The translations under genes and the position numbers were made by a program. The notes under the pieces are model-generated. The model did no database searches and was not told the origin of the DNA. It was given only the letters and a program-made list of their open reading frames with translations. Positions 17,016 through 25,956 of a DNA stretch of 64,000 nt are shown in pieces. Source of the stretch: Eggerthella sinensis (GTDB taxonomy: Bacteria > Actinomycetota > Coriobacteriia > Coriobacteriales > Eggerthellaceae); contig NZ_PPTT01000010.1 in NCBI RefSeq assembly GCF_003339815.1, positions 1 to 64,000 of the forward strand, in the 5' to 3' direction. How positions within the stretch are numbered: the stretch's first letter is position 1; each line of letters opens with the position of its first letter.

Positions 17016-17582
17016 ATGACCGAAAAACACTACGGCATGGTGATCGACACCCAGCATTGCGTGGGCTGCCAAACCTGCACCGTCAGCTGCAAGATATCCA
17101 ACGAGGTTCCCGGCAATGCCCACTGGAACCATCTGGAAAGCCTCGACGGCGAGGAGCTATACCGGTCGACGGGCACGTTCCCGCGCACGACGCTGGCGTT
17201 TCGCCCGCTGCTGTGCAACCACTGCGAAGACCCGGCATGCGTGAACAACTGCCCCTCGGGCGCCATGCACAAGGATACCGCGACGGGCATCGTGTCGGTG
17301 AGCCAGGACGTGTGCATCGCGTGCGGCTACTGCGCCTGGGTGTGCCCGTACGGCGCGCCATCGATGGACGACGTCGATCACGTGATGAGCAAGTGCACGT
17401 TCTGCGCCGAGCGCGTGGCCGCGGGGGCCGAGCCGTACTGCGTGGCCGCTTGTCCGGCGAACGCGCGCGTGTTCGGCGATCTGAACGATCCGGAGAGCGC
17501 GCCGAGCAAGCTCATGCAAGAACGTCATGCCGAACCGTACCTCGCGGAAGCCGGTACGCATCCGTCCGTCTACTACATTTAG
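17016..17582 (+). CDS. 4Fe-4S electron-transfer subunit, DmsB-like (module 1)
   Basis: A 188-residue protein with four cysteine clusters typical of DmsB/NrfC: CVGCQTCTVSC (about residue 15), CNHCEDPACVNNCP (about 67), CIACGYCAWVCP (about 100), and CTFC with CVAACP (about 128-148). These ligate four 4Fe-4S clusters that pass electrons from the membrane anchor to the molybdenum subunit. It has no signal of its own and is presumably exported bound to the Tat-targeted A subunit. It sits between the A and C genes in one operon. Confidence 0.95.
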   Translation: MTEKHYGMVIDTQHCVGCQTCTVSCKISNEVPGNAHWNHLESLDGEELYRSTGTFPRTTLAFRPLLCNHCEDPACVNNCPSGAMHKDTATGIVSVSQDVCIACGYCAWVCPYGAPSMDDVDHVMSKCTFCAERVAAGAEPYCVAACPANARVFGDLNDPESAPSKLMQERHAEPYLAEAGTHPSVYYI

Positions 17583-17598
17583 AAAGAAGGGATGAACG

Positions 17599-18408
17599 AT
17601 GTTTGCTGAAATGCTTCCCTTGCTCGTGTTCACCACGTTCGCCGGGCTGGCGGCCGGCGCGTACGCCGTCGATGCGCTCTGCGGCAACGGCCGGGCGGGT
17701 GTCGTCGAGTCCGGCGCGGCCTCCGCTCCTGCTTCTGCGCCTGCGCGTCCGTGGCTGTTTCCGCTCGTGTGTCTCGTGCTGCTGGGGGTCGGCCTGTGCG
17801 GCACGCTGCTGCACCTCGGTCAGCCGTTGCGGTTCGTGAACGGCATGGCGAACCCGGGTTCTATGATCGCCCAGGAGGCGTACTGGTCCATCGCGTTCGG
17901 TGCGGTCGTGCTCGTCGACCTCGTGGTGGCGAAGGTGAAAGGCGCCGCGGTGCGGCCCGTTCGCTGGGTGGGCGCGCTTGTGGCCGTGGGCTTGATGGTG
18001 GTGACGGGGCTCGCGTACTACCAGAGTCTCGGCCTTCCCGTGTGGAGCGGCGCTGCAACCGTGCCCCTGTTCCTCGTGGGCGACCTTGCGCTCGGTGCGG
18101 GCCTGTGCGCCCTGCTCGATCGTGCGGCGCTGGCGAACGGGAACCTGGCATGCGCGAACGTGGCCTGCGGCATCGCGTTCGGCATCGTGTTGTGCGCGTT
18201 CGGGCTGCATCTTGCGCGCATTGGCGCGGACGCGACGGGACTGCTCGTGGCCTCCGGCATCGTGGGGCCGCTGGGGGCGAGCCTTGCGGCTGCCGCGACG
18301 CGTGCGGGTACCTTGTCTGCCCCGGTTGGCGGCATTGCGGTGTGCGCCCTCGCCGCGGTAGGCGTGGTGCTGGCGCGCTTCGCGTTCTTCGCTTTGGGTA
18401 TGGCGTAG
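17599..18408 (+). CDS. DmsC-like membrane anchor subunit (module 1)
   Basis: The 269-residue protein has about eight hydrophobic segments and few charged residues, in the gene position of DmsC. It should anchor the A and B subunits and oxidise menaquinol. GVGLCGTLLHLGQPLRFVNG (about residue 55) resembles the conserved HLG..R region of DmsC proteins. No haem-ligand pattern is obvious, as expected for DmsC. It is the last gene of the operon; a hairpin follows. Confidence 0.85.
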   Translation: MFAEMLPLLVFTTFAGLAAGAYAVDALCGNGRAGVVESGAASAPASAPARPWLFPLVCLVLLGVGLCGTLLHLGQPLRFVNGMANPGSMIAQEAYWSIAFGAVVLVDLVVAKVKGAAVRPVRWVGALVAVGLMVVTGLAYYQSLGLPVWSGAATVPLFLVGDLALGAGLCALLDRAALANGNLACANVACGIAFGIVLCAFGLHLARIGADATGLLVASGIVGPLGASLAAAATRAGTLSAPVGGIAVCALAAVGVVLARFAFFALGMA

Positions 18409-18413
18409 GAAAA

Positions 18414-18448
18414 CGTGGCCCCTCGCGCTTGTGGGGCGGGGGGCCACG
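18414..18448 (-). terminator. Terminator between convergent genes
   Basis: CGTGGCCCC (18414-18422) pairs with GGGGCCACG (18440-18448). On the minus strand it is followed by TTTTCC, so it best serves the aminotransferase gene, but it can also slow transcription from the DmsC-like gene. Confidence 0.7.
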
Positions 18449-18454
18449 GGTTCG

Positions 18455-19573
18455 TTAGTCGAACTGACGCAGGGCGATGCTGAGGCGCTTCAACCCCTCG
18501 CGCAGGGTGTCTTCGGCGGCGCAGTAGCCCAGGCGGGCGCCGCGGGGTAGCTCGAAGCGGCTGCCGGGCACGAGCAGCACGCCCTGGTCGCGCAACAGGT
18601 TGATGCAGAACTGCTCGTCGTCGATGGGGATGTCGAGTTCGATGAACGACGTGGACACGGCCTTCGGCGGCACCCACGACACGCGTGGCTCGCTGTCCAC
18701 CCATTCCTGGGCGATGGCCAGGTTGTTCGTGACGATGGCGCGGTTGCGCTCGAGCACCTTGTCGCGGTTGCGCAGCACGTGCACGGCAAGCGCATCGTTG
18801 AACACGCCGTCGCAGATCATCGTGTAGTCGCGGTAGACGCGGAAGCGGTCGGCAAGCTCCTTGTTCGACACGGTCCAGCCGATGCGCACGCCCGGCACCG
18901 AGTACGTCTTTGACAGGCTGTTCGTGACGATGGCCTTGTCGTAGAGATCAGCCATGGACACGTACGCCTCCGTGTCCTGCAGCGGCAGGTACACCTCGTC
19001 GGACAGCACGTAGGCGCCCACCGATGCGGCGATGTCGGCGATGCGCTGCAGCGTCTCGGCGTCGAGCACGGTTCCCAGCGGGTTGCTGGCGTTGTTGATG
19101 CAGATGAGCTTCGTGTCGGGGCGCACGAGCTGCTCGAGCTCGTCCACCGACGGGTTCCAGCCGTGCTCGCGGCGGATGTGCCAGTACTCCACGTCGGCGC
19201 CCAGCGTGCGCGGAATCTCGTAGAGCGGCTGGTAGGTGGGGTATTCGGCAATCACGTGATCGCCGGGCTCCACGAGGGCCATGAGGGCCAGCAGGTTGGC
19301 GCCGGTTGCGCCGTTCGTCTGCAGCACGTTGTCGGGGTCCACCGAGCGGTACAGCTTCGCCACCTCGGTTTTGAACGCGGGCGAGCCTTCGATCCAGCCG
19401 TAGTTCATCTTCTCGTGGTTCAGACGGTCGTAGAACGTGGCGCCTTCCTCGTCGTCGAGCGCGAGGATCTCGTCCATCGTCATCGACGAGATGGTGGATT
19501 GCGCGATGTCGTACGTGGCGCTCTTCTCCCACACGTTGAGCCAGTCTTCCACGCCGATTGTTGCGATATGCAT
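18455..19573 (-). CDS. PLP-dependent class I/II aminotransferase
   Basis: A 372-residue fold-type I enzyme. The PLP lysine is in NSLSKTYSVPGVRIGW (about residue 222). NNASNPLGT (about 160) and SDEVYLPL (about 190) are the cofactor-binding Asn and Asp/Tyr segments, and LGYC near the C-terminus carries the substrate carboxylate region. The sequence resembles enzymes annotated as capreomycidine synthase-like aminotransferases, which act on arginine-derived compounds; the exact substrate is not provable here. It is cotranscribed with the APC antiporter 66 bases upstream, pointing to an amino acid imported by that protein. Confidence 0.85.
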   Translation of the reverse strand: MHIATIGVEDWLNVWEKSATYDIAQSTISSMTMDEILALDDEEGATFYDRLNHEKMNYGWIEGSPAFKTEVAKLYRSVDPDNVLQTNGATGANLLALMALVEPGDHVIAEYPTYQPLYEIPRTLGADVEYWHIRREHGWNPSVDELEQLVRPDTKLICINNASNPLGTVLDAETLQRIADIAASVGAYVLSDEVYLPLQDTEAYVSMADLYDKAIVTNSLSKTYSVPGVRIGWTVSNKELADRFRVYRDYTMICDGVFNDALAVHVLRNRDKVLERNRAIVTNNLAIAQEWVDSEPRVSWVPPKAVSTSFIELDIPIDDEQFCINLLRDQGVLLVPGSRFELPRGARLGYCAAEDTLREGLKRLSIALRQFD

Positions 19574-19639
19574 GAGGGTTCCTTTCGATGGGCGCGGCGG
19601 GGGCGCATGGCGTTGCGCATGCCGCCGCGCGAAGCGTTG

Positions 19640-21073
19640 CTAGAAGCTGATGAATCCCGTGAACAGCAGCACGAGCGACAGCACGCCGAGCGCCGAGATG
19701 ATGCCCATGCCAATCTTCTCGGCCTTCTTCAAGCCGACGCCCTGATTCTTGCGGGCCTTGGCGTACACGAAGAAGCCGGGGATGTAGCCCACGCACGTGA
19801 GCAGTAGGAACGTCCATCCGTTCAGCAGCACGCCGATGACCTGGAACGCCACGGCGATGATGCCGATAACCAGCTGTCCCATCTGCCGATGCTGCGCGGA
19901 ATACTTCGCCTGGTAGGCGGCTGCCATGGTCCAGGTGATGACGATGGCTACGGTGCACATGGAGAAGGCGAAGTTGTACGCGTCCTCGGAGAAGATGAGC
20001 GTGATCATGAACACCTGCGTGCACGCGCCTACGATGAGCAGGCTGAGCTGCGGGGCGTTCTTGGCGTTCATCTTGCCCCAGGAAGCGGGCAGCAGCTGGC
20101 GTTTCGCCATGTCGGACGTGGTTTCGGCCGGCAGGATGGTGAACGACAGCCACGAGCCCAGCACGGAGATGATGATGGCGATGGAGATGAACGCGCCGCC
20201 CCAACCCGGAGCCATCGAGTCGAACACGTACAGCATGGCCGGGTAGTTCATGGCCGCGATCTCGGTGTAGGGCAGGTAGCCGTACGGCAGCACCGACGCG
20301 CTGATGTAGATGAGCAGCAGGCAGATGAGGCCGATGACGGTGGCCTTGCCCACGTCGCTCTTCTTGCGGGCGCGCGAGGACATGACGGTGGCGCCCTCGA
20401 TGCCCACGAACGTCCACATGAGGATGATCAGGCAGTTCTTCACCTGGTCGCCGATGCCTCCGATGGCCACGGCGTCGGCTCCCAGCTCGCCCATGGCGGC
20501 CATGTTGTTCTGCAGCGTGCCCCAGAAGTCGGCCGTGAACACGCCTGCGTTGAACAGGAACAGCGTGAACAGGATGAACACGGCGATGGCGGCCACCTTG
20601 CACAGCATGACGATGGCGTTGAGGAACGACGCGCTCTCCACGCCGCGGATGACGAGCAACGTGAGCAGCCACATGATGACCGACGCGATGAGGATGCAGG
20701 GGATGGTGTTGCCCGGCAGGAACGCGGGGAAGAAATAGCCCAGCGTGGACATCATCATGGTGGCGAAGGCCACGTTGCCCAGCCAGGCGCTCAGCCAGTA
20801 GCCCCAGCCCGAGATGAAGCCGGCGAAGGGGCCGAAGCCCTCCTCGGCGTACTGGAAGATGCCGTGGAGGTCGGGCCGCTTGTCGCCCAGGTTCGCCAGC
20901 GACAGCGCCAGCATCATGAAGCCCACGCCCACGATGCCCCAGGCGATGAGCGCGCTGCCGGGGGCGGCGACCTGTGCGAGCTGACCCGTGATGGCGAACA
21001 CGCCCGAGCCGATGCACGAGCTGATAACCATGCCGATCAGCCCGAACAGACCGATTCCTTTTCTTTTCTCCAT
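19640..21073 (-). CDS. APC-superfamily amino acid antiporter (ArcD/APA type)
   Basis: The 477-residue protein has twelve to thirteen membrane segments. Its N-terminus (KGIGLFGLIGMVISSCIGSG) has the glycine-rich TM1 substrate-binding motif of basic-amino-acid/polyamine antiporters (APA family, including arginine-ornithine and arginine-agmatine exchangers). IWTFVGIEGATVMSSRA-type sequence near residue 225 is the conserved TM6 region. The start METs at MEKRKG follow AAAGGAG. It forms a unit with the aminotransferase and is divergent from LuxR paralogue 2. The substrate is probably a cationic or arginine-derived amino acid. Confidence 0.85.
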   Translation of the reverse strand: MEKRKGIGLFGLIGMVISSCIGSGVFAITGQLAQVAAPGSALIAWGIVGVGFMMLALSLANLGDKRPDLHGIFQYAEEGFGPFAGFISGWGYWLSAWLGNVAFATMMMSTLGYFFPAFLPGNTIPCILIASVIMWLLTLLVIRGVESASFLNAIVMLCKVAAIAVFILFTLFLFNAGVFTADFWGTLQNNMAAMGELGADAVAIGGIGDQVKNCLIILMWTFVGIEGATVMSSRARKKSDVGKATVIGLICLLLIYISASVLPYGYLPYTEIAAMNYPAMLYVFDSMAPGWGGAFISIAIIISVLGSWLSFTILPAETTSDMAKRQLLPASWGKMNAKNAPQLSLLIVGACTQVFMITLIFSEDAYNFAFSMCTVAIVITWTMAAAYQAKYSAQHRQMGQLVIGIIAVAFQVIGVLLNGWTFLLLTCVGYIPGFFVYAKARKNQGVGLKKAEKIGMGIISALGVLSLVLLFTGFISF

Positions 21074-21219
21074 TGAGGAACTCCTTTGCGAAGAGGTGCT
21101 GCATGACGACGCGTCGATCACACCTTGCCGGGAGGCGCCGGCGAAGGAAAGGTCTAAACAGGGTCTATAAAGCGGCCTGCACGCGTCCGAAATGCGGCGA
21201 CGGGGAACTACAACCTAGT

Positions 21220-21232
21220 TAAACCGCAGGTG
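21220..21232. promoter_or_regulatory. 13-base motif shared with the first LuxR locus
   Basis: TAAACCGCAGGTG is identical to 10675-10687. Here it lies between the divergent antiporter and LuxR paralogue 2, about 100 bases before the LuxR start, inside ACCT-N11-AGGT (21213-21231). It is a good candidate for the binding site of this regulator family. Confidence 0.5.
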
Positions 21233-21322
21233 ACCGGACGCATGCACCGCAGCGGCTTTCCGTTTCGTATATGATGGGAAACGATTGATTTCCTGCATCG
21301 TCGGACGAAGGAGTGTCTGTTG

Positions 21323-22288
21323 GTGGGGTTCGTGCTCTTCCATTTCACGCTGATCGTGCTGCTGGCTTCCGTCCTCACCTCGGCCGCCTGCATGTCGGCG
21401 TACCTCGTGTCGCGCAAGCGCGTGCTGCTGTTCGCTTTCCTCGCATTTCTGTTCTACTTCTTCGACGTGGCCTGGGTGCTGCAGGACGAGCTCATGTATC
21501 CGGGGCTCGACGCGCAGATGACCAGCGCGTACCTGATGGTGCGCTCGTATGCGTCCATTCTGGCGGGCGCCGGGTTCCTCGTGTCGTTCTGGCTGGTGGT
21601 GTGCACGGTGCTCGGCGAGAAGAGCCGCGCGCTCATGGCGGTGCCCGGCGTGGTGTTCGTGGTGGCAAGCGCGGTGGTGCTCGTCGCCTTCCCCGAAGGA
21701 AACGTGCAGCGCTTCACGTTCTACACCCTGCGCGCGCTGCTGCTGTTTTGGATGCTGGGGTTCGCCGCGTATCGCTACCGCGCGATGGACGATGACGTGG
21801 AGCGCGGTCGGCTGCGTCGCTACCTGCGTCTGTACGTGGCGCTGTGGGTGCTCGGCGCGTTGGTGGTGGCCGAAGACGTGCTCTTCTTCCTCGTGGTGGA
21901 CCCGGCAACGCTCGGCCTCGGGCCGTGGGCGTTCACGTCAGAGCGCAACTATGCCGAGAACGCGCTGATGCTCATCTGCATGTTCGTGGCGTGCCGCGAC
22001 GCGTTCCGCACGCTTGCGCTGCGCTTCGAGCACCCGCCGGCGCCAGGCGGGGAGCGCCGCGAAGCCGTGCTCAACGACAACCTCATGCGCTACGGCAAGG
22101 AGCATCAGCTGTCCGAGCGCGAGCGCGAGGTGCTCTACCTTATTATGGAAGGGAACGACAACCAGAACATCGCCTCCACGTTGCAGCTGTCGCCCAGCAC
22201 GGTGAAGGTGCACGTGCACAACATCCTGCAAAAGGCAGGGCAGGCGAATCGCCAGGAGCTCATCCGCGATTTCTGGAAGACGATGTAG
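21323..22288 (+). CDS. LuxR-type regulator with about seven membrane segments (paralogue 2)
   Basis: The 321-residue protein is clearly paralogous to the one at 10820 along its whole length. They share the N-terminus GFVLF, the FLFYFFDVAWVLQDE-type segment, the end of the membrane part, and the C-terminal helix-turn-helix LSEREREVLYLIMEGNDNQNIA. The membrane half (residues 1-215) presumably senses a ligand. GTG at 21323 has GAAGGAG nine bases upstream; TTG 21320 is an alternative. It is divergent from the APC antiporter/aminotransferase unit, its probable target. Confidence 0.85.
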   Translation: MGFVLFHFTLIVLLASVLTSAACMSAYLVSRKRVLLFAFLAFLFYFFDVAWVLQDELMYPGLDAQMTSAYLMVRSYASILAGAGFLVSFWLVVCTVLGEKSRALMAVPGVVFVVASAVVLVAFPEGNVQRFTFYTLRALLLFWMLGFAAYRYRAMDDDVERGRLRRYLRLYVALWVLGALVVAEDVLFFLVVDPATLGLGPWAFTSERNYAENALMLICMFVACRDAFRTLALRFEHPPAPGGERREAVLNDNLMRYGKEHQLSEREREVLYLIMEGNDNQNIASTLQLSPSTVKVHVHNILQKAGQANRQELIRDFWKTM

Positions 22289-22290
22289 GA

Positions 22291-22326
22291 AAGCGCCCCT
22301 TCCGCCAGCGGGCAGGAGGGGCGCTT
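22291..22326 (+). terminator. Hairpin between convergent LuxR and FAD reductase genes
   Basis: AAGCGCCCCT (22291-22300) pairs with AGGGGCGCTT (22317-22326). T-runs are weak on both strands. It starts three bases after the LuxR stop codon. Confidence 0.65.
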
Positions 22327-22383
22327 CGCATCGAGACGGCCGCGAGGGGGAGGGAGGGCGGCCGCCTCTCGAAGGGGTTGTGC

Positions 22384-24123
22384 TTACACCGACGCGGCGG
22401 CGTTCTTGCCGGCAAGGCGGCCGAAGCTCAGCGCGGTGGCCAGGCTGATGCCGGCCACGACTACGGGGTAGTCCACCTGGAGGCGGCGACCCATGGTGTT
22501 GCCCGCCACGTACAGGCCGGGGATGGGGTCGTTCGTGCCGTCGGCCGTGACCTGCAGGTCGTGGGTGCACTCGAGGCCGCCGAACATGACCAGCATGCCC
22601 GCGTTGCCGAACTTGCACGCGTAGTACGGCGGGTTCTCAACGGGGAACATGCGCTTCGACATCTTGCCGAAGTCCTCGTCCAGGCCGTTGTGGCACAGCT
22701 CGTTGTAGCGCTCGATTTCGGCCTTCATCGTCTCGAAGGGCAGGCCCGTCTTCTCGGCCAGCTCTTCGAGCGTGTCGCACTTGACGTCGGCGCGCTCGTC
22801 CACCATGGCCTGCGTCGTGTAGCCCAGACCGAAGCCCGACAGCACGGTCTCGTAGTCGGCGATCTTGTCGTCGGGCACGAAGTACGTGGTGTAGCCGTGG
22901 CCGTCCGGCATGTTGATGATCTGCTCGGGCCACTTGCTGTCGAAGATCTGCCAGGACTTCACGCCCGCCTTGGCAAGCTCGGGGTCCTTCGCGACGGGCT
23001 GGCGCGTGTGCTCGTCGGCGATGTTCTGGCCGGGCACGTCCTCGTTCATGAAGCGCTTGCCCTCCATGTTGAGCTGCAGGAAGCTGTCAACGCCCAGGGC
23101 GCCGCCCATGTGGTGCGTCATCGGCGCGTGGGGGCCCAGCTCCATCCAACCGCCGGCCCAGATGCCCATGAGCTGGCCGCGACCGTCGTCGACGCCGCCC
23201 ATGAACTCCTCGGTCCACGGCGCGTAGTAGTGGCGCATCTCGGGGTTCGCGCCGTAGTCGCCGCAGCACAGCACGGTGGCCTTGGCGTTCACCTTGAGGT
23301 AGCCGTCCTTCGTCTTGGCGTAGGCGCCCACCACCTTGTCGCCTTCCTTGATGAGCTGCTCGCCCTCGGCTTCGTAGATGAGTTCGGCGCCGGCGGCCAT
23401 GGCGGCGTTGAAGGCCGCTTCGCACGCCCACTGCATGTTGGGGTTGGTGGTGATGGTGCCGTGGAAGTAGGGATACACCTCTTCCTTGTAGTCGTACGAC
23501 TCCAGCTTGGGGAAGCACTTCGGGCGGATGAAGTTCGGCTTGTCCGTCTCGCGGTTCGCGGCGGTGGACTTGAGCACCTCGTAGTCGGCGCCCTCGATGA
23601 ACCAGTCGAAGTCCTCGCCGGAGTGGTCGTACCAGTAGCTCATCATCCACGTGTCGCAGCGACCGCCGGTCTCCTTGACGTACTCGTTCATGATGTCGGC
23701 CTTCGGCGCCCACTCGATGCCGAGGTCCTTCTGGATCTTGGAGCCCACCACGCCGAAGTCGCCGGCCATGGAGATGACGGAGTAGCTGTCCTTGGGCTGC
23801 TTCTCCAGCACGATGACCTTCTTGCCGGCCTCGGCGGCTTCCTTGGCGGCGGCGGTGCCGGCAAGGCCCATGCCGATGACGAGGACGTCGCAGTCTTTCT
23901 CTTCCTTGATGTCGGTGGGAACGGCCGGCGGCGTGAGGAAGTCGGGCTTGTAGTTGGTGGGGGAGACGCTTGAGGACGCTGCGCCCGTGCTGCCCGCGTC
24001 GGCGCCCTTGTCGGCGCTTGCGCTCTGCTGAGGCGCGCAGCCGGCCAGGCCCGCTCCGGCGGCGACGGCCGCGGTTGCTCCGAGACCCAGGAATGCACGA
24101 CGACTCAAACCGTGTTCTTTCAT
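22384..24123 (-). CDS. Exported FAD-dependent reductase, fumarate reductase flavoprotein type
   Basis: A 579-residue protein. The N-terminus has a Tat motif (SRRAFLGLG) followed by a lipobox-like LAGC (Cys about 29), so it should be a membrane-tethered lipoprotein on the outer face. The FAD-binding dinucleotide fold begins at CDVLVIGMGLAGTAAAKEA (about residue 79). The C-terminal PIPGLYVAGNTMG segment closes the FAD site. The domain (FAD_binding_2) is shared by fumarate, urocanate and other enoate reductases; the substrate is unknown. It has no haem motifs, so electrons must come from a separate donor. It is divergent from a 12-TM LuxR regulator. Confidence 0.88.
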   Translation of the reverse strand: MKEHGLSRRAFLGLGATAAVAAGAGLAGCAPQQSASADKGADAGSTGAASSSVSPTNYKPDFLTPPAVPTDIKEEKDCDVLVIGMGLAGTAAAKEAAEAGKKVIVLEKQPKDSYSVISMAGDFGVVGSKIQKDLGIEWAPKADIMNEYVKETGGRCDTWMMSYWYDHSGEDFDWFIEGADYEVLKSTAANRETDKPNFIRPKCFPKLESYDYKEEVYPYFHGTITTNPNMQWACEAAFNAAMAAGAELIYEAEGEQLIKEGDKVVGAYAKTKDGYLKVNAKATVLCCGDYGANPEMRHYYAPWTEEFMGGVDDGRGQLMGIWAGGWMELGPHAPMTHHMGGALGVDSFLQLNMEGKRFMNEDVPGQNIADEHTRQPVAKDPELAKAGVKSWQIFDSKWPEQIINMPDGHGYTTYFVPDDKIADYETVLSGFGLGYTTQAMVDERADVKCDTLEELAEKTGLPFETMKAEIERYNELCHNGLDEDFGKMSKRMFPVENPPYYACKFGNAGMLVMFGGLECTHDLQVTADGTNDPIPGLYVAGNTMGRRLQVDYPVVVAGISLATALSFGRLAGKNAAASV

Positions 24124-24315
24124 AATCCCTCTCTCCTTTCGTTGCGGTGCGCGGCGGACGGCGGTTCGCGCTCATCGCGCTCCTGCACCCGCTTCGCACC
24201 ATCACGAGGATTTCCTTCGTGGAATCCTCCCCTGCGACGTCAACTTTACGAGCGCCCCGTCCCGCCTGCCACACCTGCCTGCGGGTAGTTTTTGACGTTT
24301 TCCCCGGTGAGAAGC

Positions 24316-24336
24316 CTACCTGATACGGGTGGGTAG
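24316..24336. promoter_or_regulatory. Inverted repeat CTACC-N11-GGTAG before LuxR regulator 3
   Basis: CTACC (24316-24320) and GGTAG (24332-24336) lie in the divergent region between the FAD reductase and the LuxR gene. A further GGTAG occurs at 24286-24290. LuxR/NarL-type proteins often use TACC/GGTA half-sites; the assignment is inferred. Confidence 0.35.
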
Positions 24337-24417
24337 ACTGAAAACGCCCGATGGGCAAGTGACGAAACGAAACGGATGGGATACACTGACAGGGAAAACA
24401 GACGGAGGGTAGGGCCG

Positions 24418-25872
24418 ATGGGCTGTTTGAAGGAACTGTTCACGGGAATGCGAACGCGCGACATCGTGTTCATGAGCGGCTATGCGCTGTATCTGGTGTT
24501 CGGCTACATGTCGTTCGAGTCGCCCACCGTGCTCACGTCGCTCGGCGAATCGGGCGCGCTCGTGCAATCGCTGTTCCTCGTGGCGGTGATCGCCGCGCGC
24601 ATGGTGGTGTACGCGGCTATGATCGGGCTCGCGCGCCGTGCGGGGCGCGGGTCGTCGTCGGCGTTCATCCTCGTGTGCGCCGGTGTGGCGGCTACGGGGT
24701 TCATCGTCACGCGCATGGCGTTTCAGTTCGCGGGGTTCGTGCCGCTTGACGAGCTGGTGCCGTGGCTCGTGGCGGGCGGCCTGTTCTTCGGTGCGGGCGA
24801 CGCGCTGATCAACCTGCTGTGGGCGCGCTTCTCGGGCACGTTCGACTTGCGGCGCGTGTACCTGTTCGTGCTCATGAGCAGCGGGCTGAGCCTCGTGGTG
24901 TACTTCCTCGTCACGTTGCTGCCCTCCGTTGCCATGCTGCCGGTGGGGGCCGTGCTGTTCTTCGCCTCGGTGGTGTTCTGCCGGCAGTGCTTGGCGGCGC
25001 GGGCGCCCATCGCCGAAGAGTATTCGGCTCCGGTGTTCAAGGGTGCGCTGTCGGCGCTGTGGCGCCCGGTGCTGGGCACGGCCATCCTCTCGTTCATGAG
25101 CGGCCTCATGTTGCAACTGTCGCTGTCGCAGGCCATTCCCCTCGGCACGTTCCAATCCACCGCGCTCATCACGCAGGCAGTGGTCATCGCGGTGCTGTTG
25201 CTGCCCGCGCTGTTCGTGAAGAACCAGCCCAGCCTGGGATCGGTGTACCGCATGGCGTTGCCGCTTTCGGCGGCGGGCTTCCTGTTGCTGCCGCTCATCT
25301 GGAACGGCGTGGGCGGCCTGGCGAACGCGTGCGCGCAGTTGGGAACGCTCGTGGCGGGCATCATCCTGTGGTGCATGGTGGCGCACACCGTGCACGACAC
25401 CAAGCTGCCGGCGGCGCTGCTGTTCTCGTGCTCGCTCGTGTGCACGAACGGCGCGCAGATGGCGGGCACCCTCGTGGGCATGTTGAACGCGCACACGCTG
25501 GGGCAGGGCGACATCGCCGTGACGGCGGTGGCGCTCGTGGCGGTGTACCTGCTGGCCATGGTGTCGATGTTCCTGTTCAAGGACAAGAACCTGCGCGGCA
25601 TCGACGCGGTTCCCGAAGGCGGCGCGCCCACGGCCGAGCAGCAGGGCGACGCGCTTGAGGCGCGCTGCGCGCACGTGGCCGAAGAGTACGGCTTCACGCC
25701 GCGCGAGTCCGAGATTCTCGTGCACCTCGGGCAGGGGCGCACGGCGCGCGCCATCTCCGAGAAGCTCGTGGTGTCGGAGAACACGGTGAAGTACCACATC
25801 AAGTCCATCTACCAGAAGCTCGACGTGCATTCGCGCGACGAAGTGATCGACCTCATCGAGCGCGCCGACTGA
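24418..25872 (+). CDS. LuxR-type regulator with about twelve N-terminal membrane segments
   Basis: The 484-residue protein has an MFS-like membrane domain of about twelve segments (residues 15-395) and a C-terminal LuxR helix-turn-helix. The latter reads [20 protein letters not shown] then [16 protein letters not shown], near residues 425-475. This is a different class from the two 7-TM LuxR proteins. Regulators of this shape are numerous in Eggerthella and usually sit next to one reductase gene. Here the divergent FAD reductase is the likely target and its substrate the likely ligand. ATG 24418 follows GGAGGG; an in-frame ATG at 24376 is less likely. Confidence 0.85.
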   Translation: MGCLKELFTGMRTRDIVFMSGYALYLVFGYMSFESPTVLTSLGESGALVQSLFLVAVIAARMVVYAAMIGLARRAGRGSSSAFILVCAGVAATGFIVTRMAFQFAGFVPLDELVPWLVAGGLFFGAGDALINLLWARFSGTFDLRRVYLFVLMSSGLSLVVYFLVTLLPSVAMLPVGAVLFFASVVFCRQCLAARAPIAEEYSAPVFKGALSALWRPVLGTAILSFMSGLMLQLSLSQAIPLGTFQSTALITQAVVIAVLLLPALFVKNQPSLGSVYRMALPLSAAGFLLLPLIWNGVGGLANACAQLGTLVAGIILWCMVAHTVHDTKLPAALLFSCSLVCTNGAQMAGTLVGMLNAHTLGQGDIAVTAVALVAVYLLAMVSMFLFKDKNLRGIDAVPEGGAPTAEQQGDALEARCAHVAEEYGFTPRESEILVHLGQGRTARAISEKLVVSENTVKYHIKSIYQKLDVHSRDEVIDLIERAD

Positions 25873-25956
25873 GGTATCATACGCCACCCGGCTGCGCTAT
25901 ACTTCTGGTTGAGGGTAGTTTGCCAGGGAGGCTGCGATCGCGGGAGATGAGCGTGC

